From: a virus
Direction: 5' to 3' (one strand)
Length of the DNA: 64,000 nucleotides
IMG/VR virus record: IMGVR_UViG_3300017917_001739
Coordinates: 1 to 64,000 of that record
Of the stretch, positions 57,245-63,824 are shown one piece after another. Made by a program: the position numbers and the translations under genes. Positions within the stretch are counted from its first letter, which is position 1. Each line of letters starts with the position of its first letter. The notes beneath the pieces are model-generated. The model worked only from the letters and a program-made list of their open reading frames with translations, had not been told where the DNA came from and did no database searches.

Positions 57245-58470
57245 TTGAATTAAAACCAAATAGCACTCAAGAACATATTAAAGAAATTGCCTTTACAGAA
57301 AAATATTGGGTACATTATTTAAATGCACCTCCACATTTAGAAATACAATCTGGTAATGCTGCTTTCGGTTTAGGTTATCAAGCTGAAGATTTAAGAGATA
57401 TACTTTCAAAAAATAAAATAGATTTTATTCGTGGAAATAGTGGTGAAACAAGTGAAGTTGTTGAAAAATTAAATGAGACACTTTGTTCTACTGCAAATAT
57501 GGAAAGTATCGCTTATGCAGTTTCAGGCTCAGATGCAAACGAAGCTGCCATTTATATGCATGATACTTATTGGGTAAATATTGGAAAACCAAAAACACAT
57601 TTAGTAAGTTTTTATCCTTGCTATCATGGAACTACATATTTAAATCGACAATTTAAAAATGATATGCTTCCGAGCAAAGAACTAAGTCGTGTTAAAATGA
57701 TTCGTGGTAAAGAATGGTACACGGACGCTGAACGTATAGAACATGAAACAATGCTTACTGATTCTTTCATTACCACTTTACAAGCAAATCCAACTATTGG
57801 TGGATGTATAATGGAAAGTATGCCTTGGAATGAAACGATTGCGCCATATAGTCAAGAATTTTGGAAAACTATTCGACAAATTTGTGATGAATTTAATATA
57901 TTAATGATTGTTGATGATGTAGCAGGATATGGTGGTAAAGTAGGAACACTTTTTACACATACATATTATGGAGTAACTCCAGATATTGTAACAATCGGAA
58001 AAGCATTAACAAATGGAATGGTTCCTTTAAGTGCAGCATTAGCGAATGAAAAAGTTACAAAAGGAGTTCGTAAAAAGAATTGGGATTGGGGGCACACTTG
58101 GCAACCAAACATGTACGGAGTAGAACTTGCGAATAGAGTAATTGAGATATTAAATTCTAAAGGTTATTTAACGACGGATCATCAAAATTATATTGGTAAA
58201 AAGATAAAAGAATTAGAAACATTCCTTGTGAATGAAAAACTTGCGACATCTATAATTGGTAAAGGTTGCTGGAGATCAATTCAAACTAATCCAATTGCAA
58301 CTCCTATTGGTTTATATCATTTAAGTAATGCTGGAATGGCAGCAACTACTTCTCATAAAATGATTAAATTAATTTTGCCACTGATTGTAGATGACGAATA
58401 TTTTGACGAATTAAAGGCGAGAACGACTTTATGTTTAACAACTAGAAAAGAGGAGATAGAAAACTTATGA
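57241..58470 (+). CDS. Class III PLP-dependent aminotransferase, copy 2
   Basis: The ATG at 57241 matches the family start, and a longer frame would cover the micro-protein. The 409-residue protein is a paralogue of the enzyme at 36682: both have IQSGNAAFGLGYQ or MQSGNSAYTLGYN, FIRGN-G-T, a GY-HGTT loop, MIVDDVAGYGGK and the Schiff-base Lys in IVTIGKALTNG. As in copy 1, the usual D-E-V is D-D-V. The pair may act on different steps of one pathway or form a hetero-oligomer. It overlaps the next gene by 4 nt. Confidence 0.8.
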   Translation: MIELKPNSTQEHIKEIAFTEKYWVHYLNAPPHLEIQSGNAAFGLGYQAEDLRDILSKNKIDFIRGNSGETSEVVEKLNETLCSTANMESIAYAVSGSDANEAAIYMHDTYWVNIGKPKTHLVSFYPCYHGTTYLNRQFKNDMLPSKELSRVKMIRGKEWYTDAERIEHETMLTDSFITTLQANPTIGGCIMESMPWNETIAPYSQEFWKTIRQICDEFNILMIVDDVAGYGGKVGTLFTHTYYGVTPDIVTIGKALTNGMVPLSAALANEKVTKGVRKKNWDWGHTWQPNMYGVELANRVIEILNSKGYLTTDHQNYIGKKIKELETFLVNEKLATSIIGKGCWRSIQTNPIATPIGLYHLSNAGMAATTSHKMIKLILPLIVDDEYFDELKARTTLCLTTRKEEIENL

Positions 58471-58946
58471 ATCAAGTAATACATGAACAAATGGAACCGA
58501 TTGCTCCTTGGTGGATAAATTATTCAGAGGGCATCCCATCATTTGTTGACGAATACAAATCAAGATTATTAGAATTATCGAACAAAGATCGAACATTTGT
58601 AAATACCATTGCACTAGCAACTGCATTTACTCTTAAATCACCAGATCTATTACATGATATATCTCAAACAATGTTTGATGATAGACAAGTCGATTTAAGA
58701 GATGATATAATTCGAATGTCAGCAGAAGCAACTGAAGATTTTATTACTCGAACAGATTTACTTTGTTCTCAAGATAATGAGTCTTCTGATTTAGAAGCAC
58801 AAGTAAGATACGCAATCGCAGTTGCAGGAAGATTCGATAAATCAGTAAAAAATGCTCATTCAAAAGCAAATATATCATTACCAAAAGACGAAGAATCTAT
58901 AAGAGAATTAGTTGCTCTTGTTACAGTAATTGCAAAATTACTCTAA
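58467..58946 (+). CDS. Hypothetical helical protein (159 aa)
   Basis: All-helical (FVNTIALATAFTLKSPDLL, VRYAIAVAGRFDKSVKNAH) with no motif I recognise. ATGA overlap with the aminotransferase gene. Last gene before a promoter and the bS21 gene. Confidence 0.55.
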   Translation: MNQVIHEQMEPIAPWWINYSEGIPSFVDEYKSRLLELSNKDRTFVNTIALATAFTLKSPDLLHDISQTMFDDRQVDLRDDIIRMSAEATEDFITRTDLLCSQDNESSDLEAQVRYAIAVAGRFDKSVKNAHSKANISLPKDEESIRELVALVTVIAKLL

Positions 58947-58985
58947 AATCATTAATTTAGGCTCTTTTTATTAACGTAAAAGTAG

Positions 58986-59014
58986 TATATTTCCAAGATA
59001 TTTTAGTATATAAT
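58986..59014 (+). promoter_or_regulatory. Promoter of the bS21 gene
   Basis: TATATT (58986-58991), a 17-nt spacer starting TCCAAG, TATAAT (59009-59014). The expected start about 59021 leaves a leader of about 67 nt, long for this phage. The leader has an imperfect inverted repeat (GTGGAATT and AATTCAC) that could regulate translation. Confidence 0.55.
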
Positions 59015-59087
59015 AGACTAAATATACACTGTGGAATTGCTATATCTCAATTATTATAGAATTCACGTGAACTTAACAATGGAATAA

Positions 59088-59384
59088 ATGAAGCCATATA
59101 ATAAAAACTTTCGGTCTAGAGATCGTCAAAATTTTGATCCTACACGAGATAAACGTTCGAACTATGTTCGACCAAAAGAAACAGGAATTACTGTTTTCGT
59201 GGAGGAAGGAAAATTAGAACAAGCCATCCGACGATTCAAAAAGAAAGTAGATCGTGCTGGGATCATTAAAGAAATACGTGATCGTCAAGCATATTCGAAA
59301 CCAAGCGAGAAGAGAAAATTAGCTAAAGAAGCAGCAAGAGTTCGCTGGCATAAACAAAAAAAGCTAATGGACAGATACATGTAG
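59088..59384 (+). CDS. rpsU: Ribosomal protein bS21 homologue
   Basis: bS21 helps initiation on the 30S subunit. The 98-residue phage protein has an N-terminal arm of about 30 residues (MKPYNKNFRSRDRQNFDPTR) and then the S21 core: VEEGKLEQAIRRFKKKVDRA and GIIKEIRDRQAYSKPSEKRK, with the basic C-terminal helix. Phage-encoded S21 has been reported for several marine viruses. It may replace host S21 in the ribosome and favour phage mRNAs. Confidence 0.9.
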   Translation: MKPYNKNFRSRDRQNFDPTRDKRSNYVRPKETGITVFVEEGKLEQAIRRFKKKVDRAGIIKEIRDRQAYSKPSEKRKLAKEAARVRWHKQKKLMDRYM

Positions 59385-59457
59385 TGTAAATACTGTATTA
59401 TTAATACAATGAGTTATTAATTTAAACTACATCATTTCCTAAAAAATAAAAGCATTT

Positions 59458-59471
59458 AAAATCAATGACTT
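59458..59471 (-). repeat. TAAGTCATTGATTT element, inverted copy
   Basis: The reverse complement AAATCAATGACTTA stands 23 nt upstream of the -35 of the SleB-like gene promoter. It is the only inverted copy, and it faces the direct copy at 60122 across that gene. Confidence 0.55.
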
Positions 59472-59494
59472 AGCTTGTCATTGTAATTTTTACC

Positions 59495-59523
59495 TTGCTT
59501 TTTGAGTTTTTTTATAGTAGAAT
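59495..59523 (+). promoter_or_regulatory. Early-type promoter of the SleB-like gene
   Basis: TTGCTT (59495-59500), 17-nt spacer, TAGAAT (59518-59523) in the context TATAGTAGAAT, the same as at 62164. The ribosome site AAAAAAGGAG precedes the ATG. Confidence 0.65.
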
Positions 59524-59547
59524 GGTGCAAGAAAAAAGGAGTAATGA

Positions 59548-60102
59548 ATGTTTAATAAGACATTGTTACAACACAGGATCTTACCAATAGTGGTAATTCT
59601 GTTATTAACAATTTTTTTTATTAAGTTTGCTTCAAGTGAAGAAAACAGACCATCAAACATTTCAGCAGAAGAGTTTGAGTGTCTTGTTGAAAATATATAT
59701 CACGAAGCAGGTGGCGAATCCATGCGTGGTAAAATAGCAGTTGGTGTAGTCACAATGAATCGTACTAAGGATGAAAGATATCCAAAGACGATTTGCGGAG
59801 TAGTAAAACAAGGACCCATCAATAAATGGCATTGGGAACAAAGACAAGCGATCGTTCCAATTAAACATCGATGCCAATTTTCATGGTGGTGTGATGGTAA
59901 GAAAGAACGTATTGATTATGGTTCTTTAAAATATTATGATTCAATAGTTGCGGCACGCAAAGTGCTAACAGGTAACTATGATGATTTAGTAGGTGGTGCA
60001 ACGCACTATCATGCTGAATATGTGAATCCAGAATGGGCATCTCGATTAATTCGAATCGTTCAAATAGATTCTCATATATTCTACAAATATAAGAATATCT
60101 AA
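59548..60102 (+). CDS. SleB/CwlJ-type cell wall hydrolase with membrane anchor
   Basis: The 184-residue protein has an N-terminal signal-anchor (LPIVVILLLTIFFIKFASSE) and the hydrolase domain: ENIYHEAGGESMRGKIAVG with the catalytic Glu, VVTMNRTKDERYPKTICGVV, FSWWCDGK, and THYHAEYVNPEWA. Such domains cleave peptidoglycan. With its own early-type promoter it is probably not the main lysis enzyme. A role in early infection, superinfection exclusion or cell-wall access is possible. Confidence 0.75.
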   Translation: MFNKTLLQHRILPIVVILLLTIFFIKFASSEENRPSNISAEEFECLVENIYHEAGGESMRGKIAVGVVTMNRTKDERYPKTICGVVKQGPINKWHWEQRQAIVPIKHRCQFSWWCDGKKERIDYGSLKYYDSIVAARKVLTGNYDDLVGGATHYHAEYVNPEWASRLIRIVQIDSHIFYKYKNI

Positions 60103-60107
60103 TGAAT

Positions 60108-60162
60108 AAAATGGGGTTGAATAAGTCATTGATTTTAAATGATTTTATTTTAACCCCATTTT
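60108..60162 (+). terminator. Long-loop hairpin terminator after the SleB-like gene
   Basis: AAAATGGGGTT (60108-60118) is perfectly complementary to AACCCCATTTT (60152-60162). The loop of 33 nt has its own small stem (TCATT/AATGA), and the right arm ends in a T4 run. An 11-bp stem with GC core followed by U4 fits an intrinsic terminator, just upstream of a new promoter. Confidence 0.6.
60122..60135 (+). repeat. TAAGTCATTGATTT element, copy 2 (inside the hairpin loop)
   Basis: A direct copy within the loop of the hairpin at 60108-60162. Confidence 0.5.
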
Positions 60163-60163
60163 C

Positions 60164-60177
60164 TAAGTCATTGATTT
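60164..60177 (+). repeat. TAAGTCATTGATTT element, copy 3
   Basis: A direct copy 38 nt upstream of the -35 at 60215. As at 41392, it is followed by ATAT(A/C) and a T-rich tract. Confidence 0.55.
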
Positions 60178-60214
60178 ATATATCTTTTTTTTTCAATAAA
60201 TTCCCCCATAACCA

Positions 60215-60243
60215 TTTACTTTATTCGGCAAATATGCTAGAAT
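60215..60243 (+). promoter_or_regulatory. Early-type promoter with extended -10
   Basis: TTTACT (60215-60220), 17-nt spacer, TAGAAT (60238-60243) preceded by TATGC. Expected start about 60250, only 5 nt before the next ATG. Confidence 0.7.
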
Positions 60244-60254
60244 AGTCGGTATAT

Positions 60255-60377
60255 ATGATGAAAAACTTTTTTAATGAAATTAAAATACCTTTATTGGCGT
60301 TCGCGATCATGGTATTATTTTCTTATTCTTCAATGGTTGCTATTATTAAAATAGCTGAATGGATGGGTAGAATATAA
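60255..60377 (+). CDS. Membrane micro-protein (40 aa)
   Basis: Starts with two Met, has one membrane helix (IPLLAFAIMVLFSYSSMVAII). TAATG coupling to the next gene. No ribosome site. Near-leaderless from the promoter at 60215. Confidence 0.5.
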   Translation: MMKNFFNEIKIPLLAFAIMVLFSYSSMVAIIKIAEWMGRI

Positions 60378-60754
60378 TGTGTGATAGAATGATTAAAAAA
60401 ATTTCACCTGAGTTAATGAATTATATCAAAAATTCTAATTCTAAAATTCGTGCTGATAAAAGCATTATTGGTGGTATAATGTCTGAAGATCCTAAAGATT
60501 GGGCTGATATGGGCATTTTTACTCTTGATGATTTACAAAAGTATGATTTACAAATGTATATTTGGGATCGTTTTCGTGATGTAAATGGTCATCGTCCTCG
60601 TCATTTAAATTTTAAAAGAATGACTTTAAGTGAACTTGAAACGATGGCTAATTCTTTAAGAAATGAAAAAACACTTGCTCAAAAAGAAGAAGAGTGGGAA
60701 AATGAACATAAACATCTTCTGAATCCAGAAGAATATATGAAAGGTATATTATGA
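60377..60754 (+). CDS. Conserved phage hypothetical protein (125 aa)
   Basis: Contains MYIWDRFRDVNGHRPRHLNF and MTLSELETM, a motif shared by small early proteins of many T4-like marine phages. Function unknown. Overlaps the next gene by 4 nt (ATGA). Confidence 0.6.
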   Translation: MCDRMIKKISPELMNYIKNSNSKIRADKSIIGGIMSEDPKDWADMGIFTLDDLQKYDLQMYIWDRFRDVNGHRPRHLNFKRMTLSELETMANSLRNEKTLAQKEEEWENEHKHLLNPEEYMKGIL

Positions 60755-61065
60755 TCTATTTAAATAAAAACGATTTAGGCAAAAATGTGTATAGAATTAC
60801 ACTACAACATATTCTTACTACATCTTACTATGTAAAGGCAAACAGTAGAGATGAAGCAGGAGATATAGTGAGCGATTTTGGTGGAATTAACAATGATGAA
60901 ATAAGATCAATTGTTGATGAAAATTCTGAACAACTATCATTAGATTTTGTAAATGCTGACTATGACAGCCAATCAATTGAATTCGTTGGTAAAGTAGTTA
61001 GTGACGAAAATGACAATGACGAAGTAGAATTAGATAAACTTGCAACTGAATTAAAAACAGCATGA
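60751..61065 (+). CDS. Hypothetical acidic protein (104 aa)
   Basis: Acidic alpha/beta protein (NVYRITLQHILTTSYYVKAN, SDENDNDEVELDKLATELK). ATGA overlaps at both ends. No family recognised. Confidence 0.55.
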   Translation: MIYLNKNDLGKNVYRITLQHILTTSYYVKANSRDEAGDIVSDFGGINNDEIRSIVDENSEQLSLDFVNADYDSQSIEFVGKVVSDENDNDEVELDKLATELKTA

Positions 61066-61328
61066 GAGCAGTATCAGTAGATCCAAGAATCGATCATTTC
61101 TATGCAGATGCATACGCACATGCTTCGAAAACAGGAGAAATTTCTTTTGTAACTAATTATATGAATGTAAACTATATTCTTATTGCTGAGATATTTTATA
61201 GTTTAAAACACAACCTTACTTTTGTAGATATATATGATAGCAACGAAGGCAGTTTTATAGATTGCAAAAAATTTAAAGGCAAAGTTTCAAAACTTCAACT
61301 TAAAGAATATTTCGAAAAAAAATGGTAA
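61062..61328 (+). CDS. Hypothetical protein (88 aa)
   Basis: Alpha/beta protein with aromatic residues (PRIDHFYADAYAHASKTGEI, YILIAEIFYSLKHNLTFVD). Overlaps the next gene by 7 nt. No family recognised. Confidence 0.55.
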   Translation: MRAVSVDPRIDHFYADAYAHASKTGEISFVTNYMNVNYILIAEIFYSLKHNLTFVDIYDSNEGSFIDCKKFKGKVSKLQLKEYFEKKW

Positions 61329-61495
61329 AAAAGAAACATTTAATTAACTTTGGCAAAAATGTTTGGGATGAAGATATCTTTATAGTAGAATATAAAGGTG
61401 CAAAAAACGTTTTACCAGAATCTGAAATAAAAAGATGGATATCTGAGATTGACGATTCTGAAACTTTCTTTGCAAGAAAAAACAATATACAATAG
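61322..61495 (+). CDS. Small hypothetical protein (57 aa)
   Basis: Basic start, acidic C-terminal helix (ESEIKRWISEIDDSETFF). The next promoter lies inside its 3' end. No family recognised. Confidence 0.5.
   Translation: MVKKKHLINFGKNVWDEDIFIVEYKGAKNVLPESEIKRWISEIDDSETFFARKNNIQ
61465..61493 (+). promoter_or_regulatory. Promoter with TGCAAG box
   Basis: TTTCTT (61465-61470), a 17-nt spacer starting TGCAAG, TACAAT (61488-61493). Expected start about 61500, 4 nt before the ATG at 61504. Confidence 0.6.
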
Positions 61496-61503
61496 GATAC
61501 ATT

Positions 61504-61785
61504 ATGATAGACTTAAATAAAGTAGTTGATGATTTAAATGATGTGTTAGATTATATACAAGATGGAATGTACAAGGCAGCAACACATCGAATATCTTTAA
61601 TCAAAAAAGATATAATTAAAAGTAAAAAATTTAGAGCAAAAAAAGTAAAATCTAATTTAACTGTTGATGGATATTATTTTGATAAAACAGGCTCATATAC
61701 TTTATATAAAGATGAAACAGGAAAATCAACAATAATCAAAGAAAAAAATAATCATGGGAAAACGAAGAAAAAAACAAGCAAGTAA
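61504..61785 (+). CDS. Hypothetical basic protein (93 aa)
   Basis: Helical N-terminal half (VVDDLNDVLDYIQDGMYKAA) and a basic beta-rich second half with a Lys-rich tail. Overlaps the next gene by 32 nt. No family recognised. Confidence 0.55.
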   Translation: MIDLNKVVDDLNDVLDYIQDGMYKAATHRISLIKKDIIKSKKFRAKKVKSNLTVDGYYFDKTGSYTLYKDETGKSTIIKEKNNHGKTKKKTSK

Positions 61786-61930
61786 TAAAGAACGAGTTTC
61801 TTCATTTGGTGCTGAATACGATATAAGCCCACCAAGAATGACAAACGAAGAACGAGAAAAAATGATGCAAGAATTTTTGTCAAAGGGCGGACAAATTCAA
61901 CGTATAGGAAAGTTCGGAGAAAATGTCTAA
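61754..61930 (+). CDS. Small basic protein (58 aa)
   Basis: Basic N-terminus (MGKRRKKQASNKERV) and helical middle (MTNEEREKMMQEFLSKGG). Overlaps both neighbours. No family recognised. Confidence 0.5.
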   Translation: MGKRRKKQASNKERVSSFGAEYDISPPRMTNEEREKMMQEFLSKGGQIQRIGKFGENV

Positions 61931-62120
61931 TTATTCTCAAAAAATTATAGTGCATTTTAATACCAGCGATGGTAAACAAATATCTCAAGTCTTTGAAAAT
62001 AAAGATTTTGAAGTAATGCAAGTTGAAGCAGTGAGATATATGGATTCTTTAAAAGCATCAAATAAAACAGCAAAATTGACTAAAAAAACTCTTTTAATAG
62101 AGTTTCATTATAATCAATAA
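61923..62120 (+). CDS. Small hypothetical protein (65 aa)
   Basis: Alpha/beta protein (KIIVHFNTSDGKQISQVFEN). Last gene before the TAAGTCATTGATTT element and a promoter. No family recognised. Confidence 0.5.
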   Translation: MSNYSQKIIVHFNTSDGKQISQVFENKDFEVMQVEAVRYMDSLKASNKTAKLTKKTLLIEFHYNQ

Positions 62121-62122
62121 TA

Positions 62123-62136
62123 TAAGTCATTGATTT
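62123..62136 (+). repeat. TAAGTCATTGATTT element, copy 4
   Basis: A direct copy 28 nt upstream of the -35 at 62164, followed by ATATACCTTTTTTATTTT exactly as in copy 1. Confidence 0.6.
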
Positions 62137-62163
62137 ATATACCTTTTTTATTTTATGGAAGCA

Positions 62164-62192
62164 TTTACTTTTAGAGGGTTTTATAGTAGAAT
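62164..62192 (+). promoter_or_regulatory. Early-type promoter
   Basis: TTTACT (62164-62169), 17-nt spacer, TAGAAT (62187-62192) in the context TATAGTAGAAT. The downstream ATG at 62228 has AAAAGGAAA. Confidence 0.7.
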
Positions 62193-62227
62193 AGAGGGTG
62201 AATTTAACAAATAAAAGGAAATATAAT

Positions 62228-62461
62228 ATGAATATGTTTGAATTAGTAAATGAATATAAAGATAAGGGTCTTTCGAATAATGATATTGCTGATGAACTTG
62301 GCATTTCTACTAAACAAGTGAAAAATATTTTATCTAAAAATGCCTATGAAATTGATAGTATTGAAAACGACTATAATCATGGTGCATATTATGATGATGA
62401 TGCTTCTGACGTAAAAGATGAAATACTTTCTGAAGCTGGATATTATAATAACAATTATTAA
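62228..62461 (+). CDS. Small helix-turn-helix DNA-binding protein (77 aa)
   Basis: I start at 62228, after the ribosome site. Residues about 13-36 (YKDKGLSNNDIADELGISTK then QVKNILSK) form a clear helix-turn-helix of the sigma-region-4/LuxR type. The C-terminal half is acidic. First gene behind an early-type promoter that carries the TAAGTCATTGATTT element, so it is a good candidate for a regulator of that element. Confidence 0.65.
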   Translation: MNMFELVNEYKDKGLSNNDIADELGISTKQVKNILSKNAYEIDSIENDYNHGAYYDDDASDVKDEILSEAGYYNNNY

Positions 62462-62466
62462 TACAC

Positions 62467-62473
62467 CTAAATA
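62467..62473 (+). promoter_or_regulatory. Putative late-promoter motif CTAAATA
   Basis: CACCTAAATA, 48 nt before the ATG at 62522, which has its own ribosome site (AAGGAG). Confidence 0.4.
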
Positions 62474-62521
62474 GGAGTATATTAATTGCAATTAATATTA
62501 ATTAAATAAGGAGTTAAAATT

Positions 62522-62794
62522 ATGGCAGAAAAAAAAAGATACGTATTCATTCTTAAAGGCAAAAGAACGCATACAATCATATCTGACAGTGAAGCAAATG
62601 CAAGAGCATTCTTTGCTGAAAATCCATCAATAAATCAATATGAAATTATTGATGTGTTAGAAGAAAATTTAGTGGTTGCGGAACCATATAAAATCGCAGA
62701 AAATCCAGACGTAAACGTGCATACGTATGCTGAAATTAAACCACATACTTTCGATGCAACACCACCTGCTGGATCAATTAAAGTAGGATATTAA
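62522..62794 (+). CDS. Hypothetical protein (90 aa)
   Basis: The N-terminal YVFILKGKRTHTIISDSEAN suggests a small alpha/beta fold, with an extended Pro-containing tail. Good ribosome site. No family recognised. Confidence 0.6.
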   Translation: MAEKKRYVFILKGKRTHTIISDSEANARAFFAENPSINQYEIIDVLEENLVVAEPYKIAENPDVNVHTYAEIKPHTFDATPPAGSIKVGY

Positions 62795-62815
62795 TACTTA
62801 CTAAATTTTTATATT

Positions 62816-63178
62816 ATGCCTTTGATGCCAATATATTATACGAGTTTAAATTTAAACCCTCGTGCATCTATGAAAAGTTCTAAAAAAAATAGACAAGCAA
62901 ATTTGAACCATGAAGAATGGCTTAAATCACGAGGGTTACACTCGAGTCAATTATCGGCTAAAAAAACTGAAGATAAAACCCCAGCAAAATTTGATATACC
63001 ACTTCGAAACGTTCCATATAATACTAATCATAATATCACAGGTTCTACACCTAAAGCTGAGAGTAAAGTCTATACAGGTACATTAATTAAAGGGATTGCA
63101 ACGATGCATAAATCAAATGCAGTTCCAATTATAAGCGACGAACAAGCACAAGAAATATCTAAAATGAGAAGAGGATAA
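62816..63178 (+). CDS. Conserved marine-phage hypothetical protein (120 aa)
   Basis: Starts MPLMPIYYTSLNLNPR and ends KGIATMHKSNAVPIISDEQA, a pattern I associate with short proteins of marine phages. Basic, mostly disordered middle. Function unknown. Confidence 0.6.
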   Translation: MPLMPIYYTSLNLNPRASMKSSKKNRQANLNHEEWLKSRGLHSSQLSAKKTEDKTPAKFDIPLRNVPYNTNHNITGSTPKAESKVYTGTLIKGIATMHKSNAVPIISDEQAQEISKMRRG

Positions 63179-63179
63179 T

Positions 63180-63428
63180 ATGTTAGAAGAAATAGCTATT
63201 CCATTGTTAATGATAGGTACTGGATTGTTTGGTCTTGGTTATTGGTTCGGTAGAGGAAATAGAGATAAAGAAGTTCCAAAAATAATTGATTGGACAATTA
63301 ATCAATTAGTTGTCAATGGTTATATAAAAATGAAAAAAGAAACACTTTTTGGTATGCAAATGGAACGAATGGTGAGATGGAATGAAATGCCTGAAAAGAA
63401 ACAAAAACTTAACAATCTTGACAAATAA
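63180..63428 (+). CDS. Small membrane-anchored protein (82 aa)
   Basis: N-terminal membrane helix (IPLLMIGTGLFGLGYWFG) followed by a basic soluble part (IDWTINQLVVNGYIKMKKE). TAATATG spacing to the previous stop. No family recognised. Confidence 0.55.
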   Translation: MLEEIAIPLLMIGTGLFGLGYWFGRGNRDKEVPKIIDWTINQLVVNGYIKMKKETLFGMQMERMVRWNEMPEKKQKLNNLDK

Positions 63429-63431
63429 TTC

Positions 63432-63460
63432 TTTACTTACACGATAAAATATTATACAAT
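63432..63460 (+). promoter_or_regulatory. Sigma70-like promoter
   Basis: TTTACT (63432-63437), 17-nt spacer beginning TACACG, TACAAT (63455-63460). Expected start about 63467, 4 nt before the ATG at 63471. Confidence 0.6.
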
Positions 63461-63470
63461 AGACGTTGCT

Positions 63471-63824
63471 ATGACTATATTAACTGAAGATAAGATTAAA
63501 GCTAAAATTTCAAATTACTGTCTGCATAAAGATATTACTAAACTAGAGTATCTTTATGTAGACTTGACTATCCAAGTTCGAAGACTCAATAAATGGTTCT
63601 CAAAATATCTAGACATATTCTCAACACAAATGGATCTAGATCCGAATAGAAGTTCACCTATTTGGCAATTATATCACAAAAAATATAACGAATTAGAAGT
63701 TTATAAAGAAGCAATCAACACAATTCAACATAAGATTAAACTTTTTAAAAACCCAAACTATATTCCATCAGTAAAGGAAGATACGAAATTAGAAATAGAT
63801 CATGTTAAAGTTCTCAGATCATAA
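63471..63824 (+). CDS. Hypothetical helical protein (117 aa)
   Basis: Mostly helical (YVDLTIQVRRLNKWFSKYLD, YNELEVYKEAINTIQHKIK). No ribosome site before the ATG, in line with a near-leaderless mRNA. Overlaps the gp33-like gene by 23 nt. Confidence 0.55.
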   Translation: MTILTEDKIKAKISNYCLHKDITKLEYLYVDLTIQVRRLNKWFSKYLDIFSTQMDLDPNRSSPIWQLYHKKYNELEVYKEAINTIQHKIKLFKNPNYIPSVKEDTKLEIDHVKVLRS

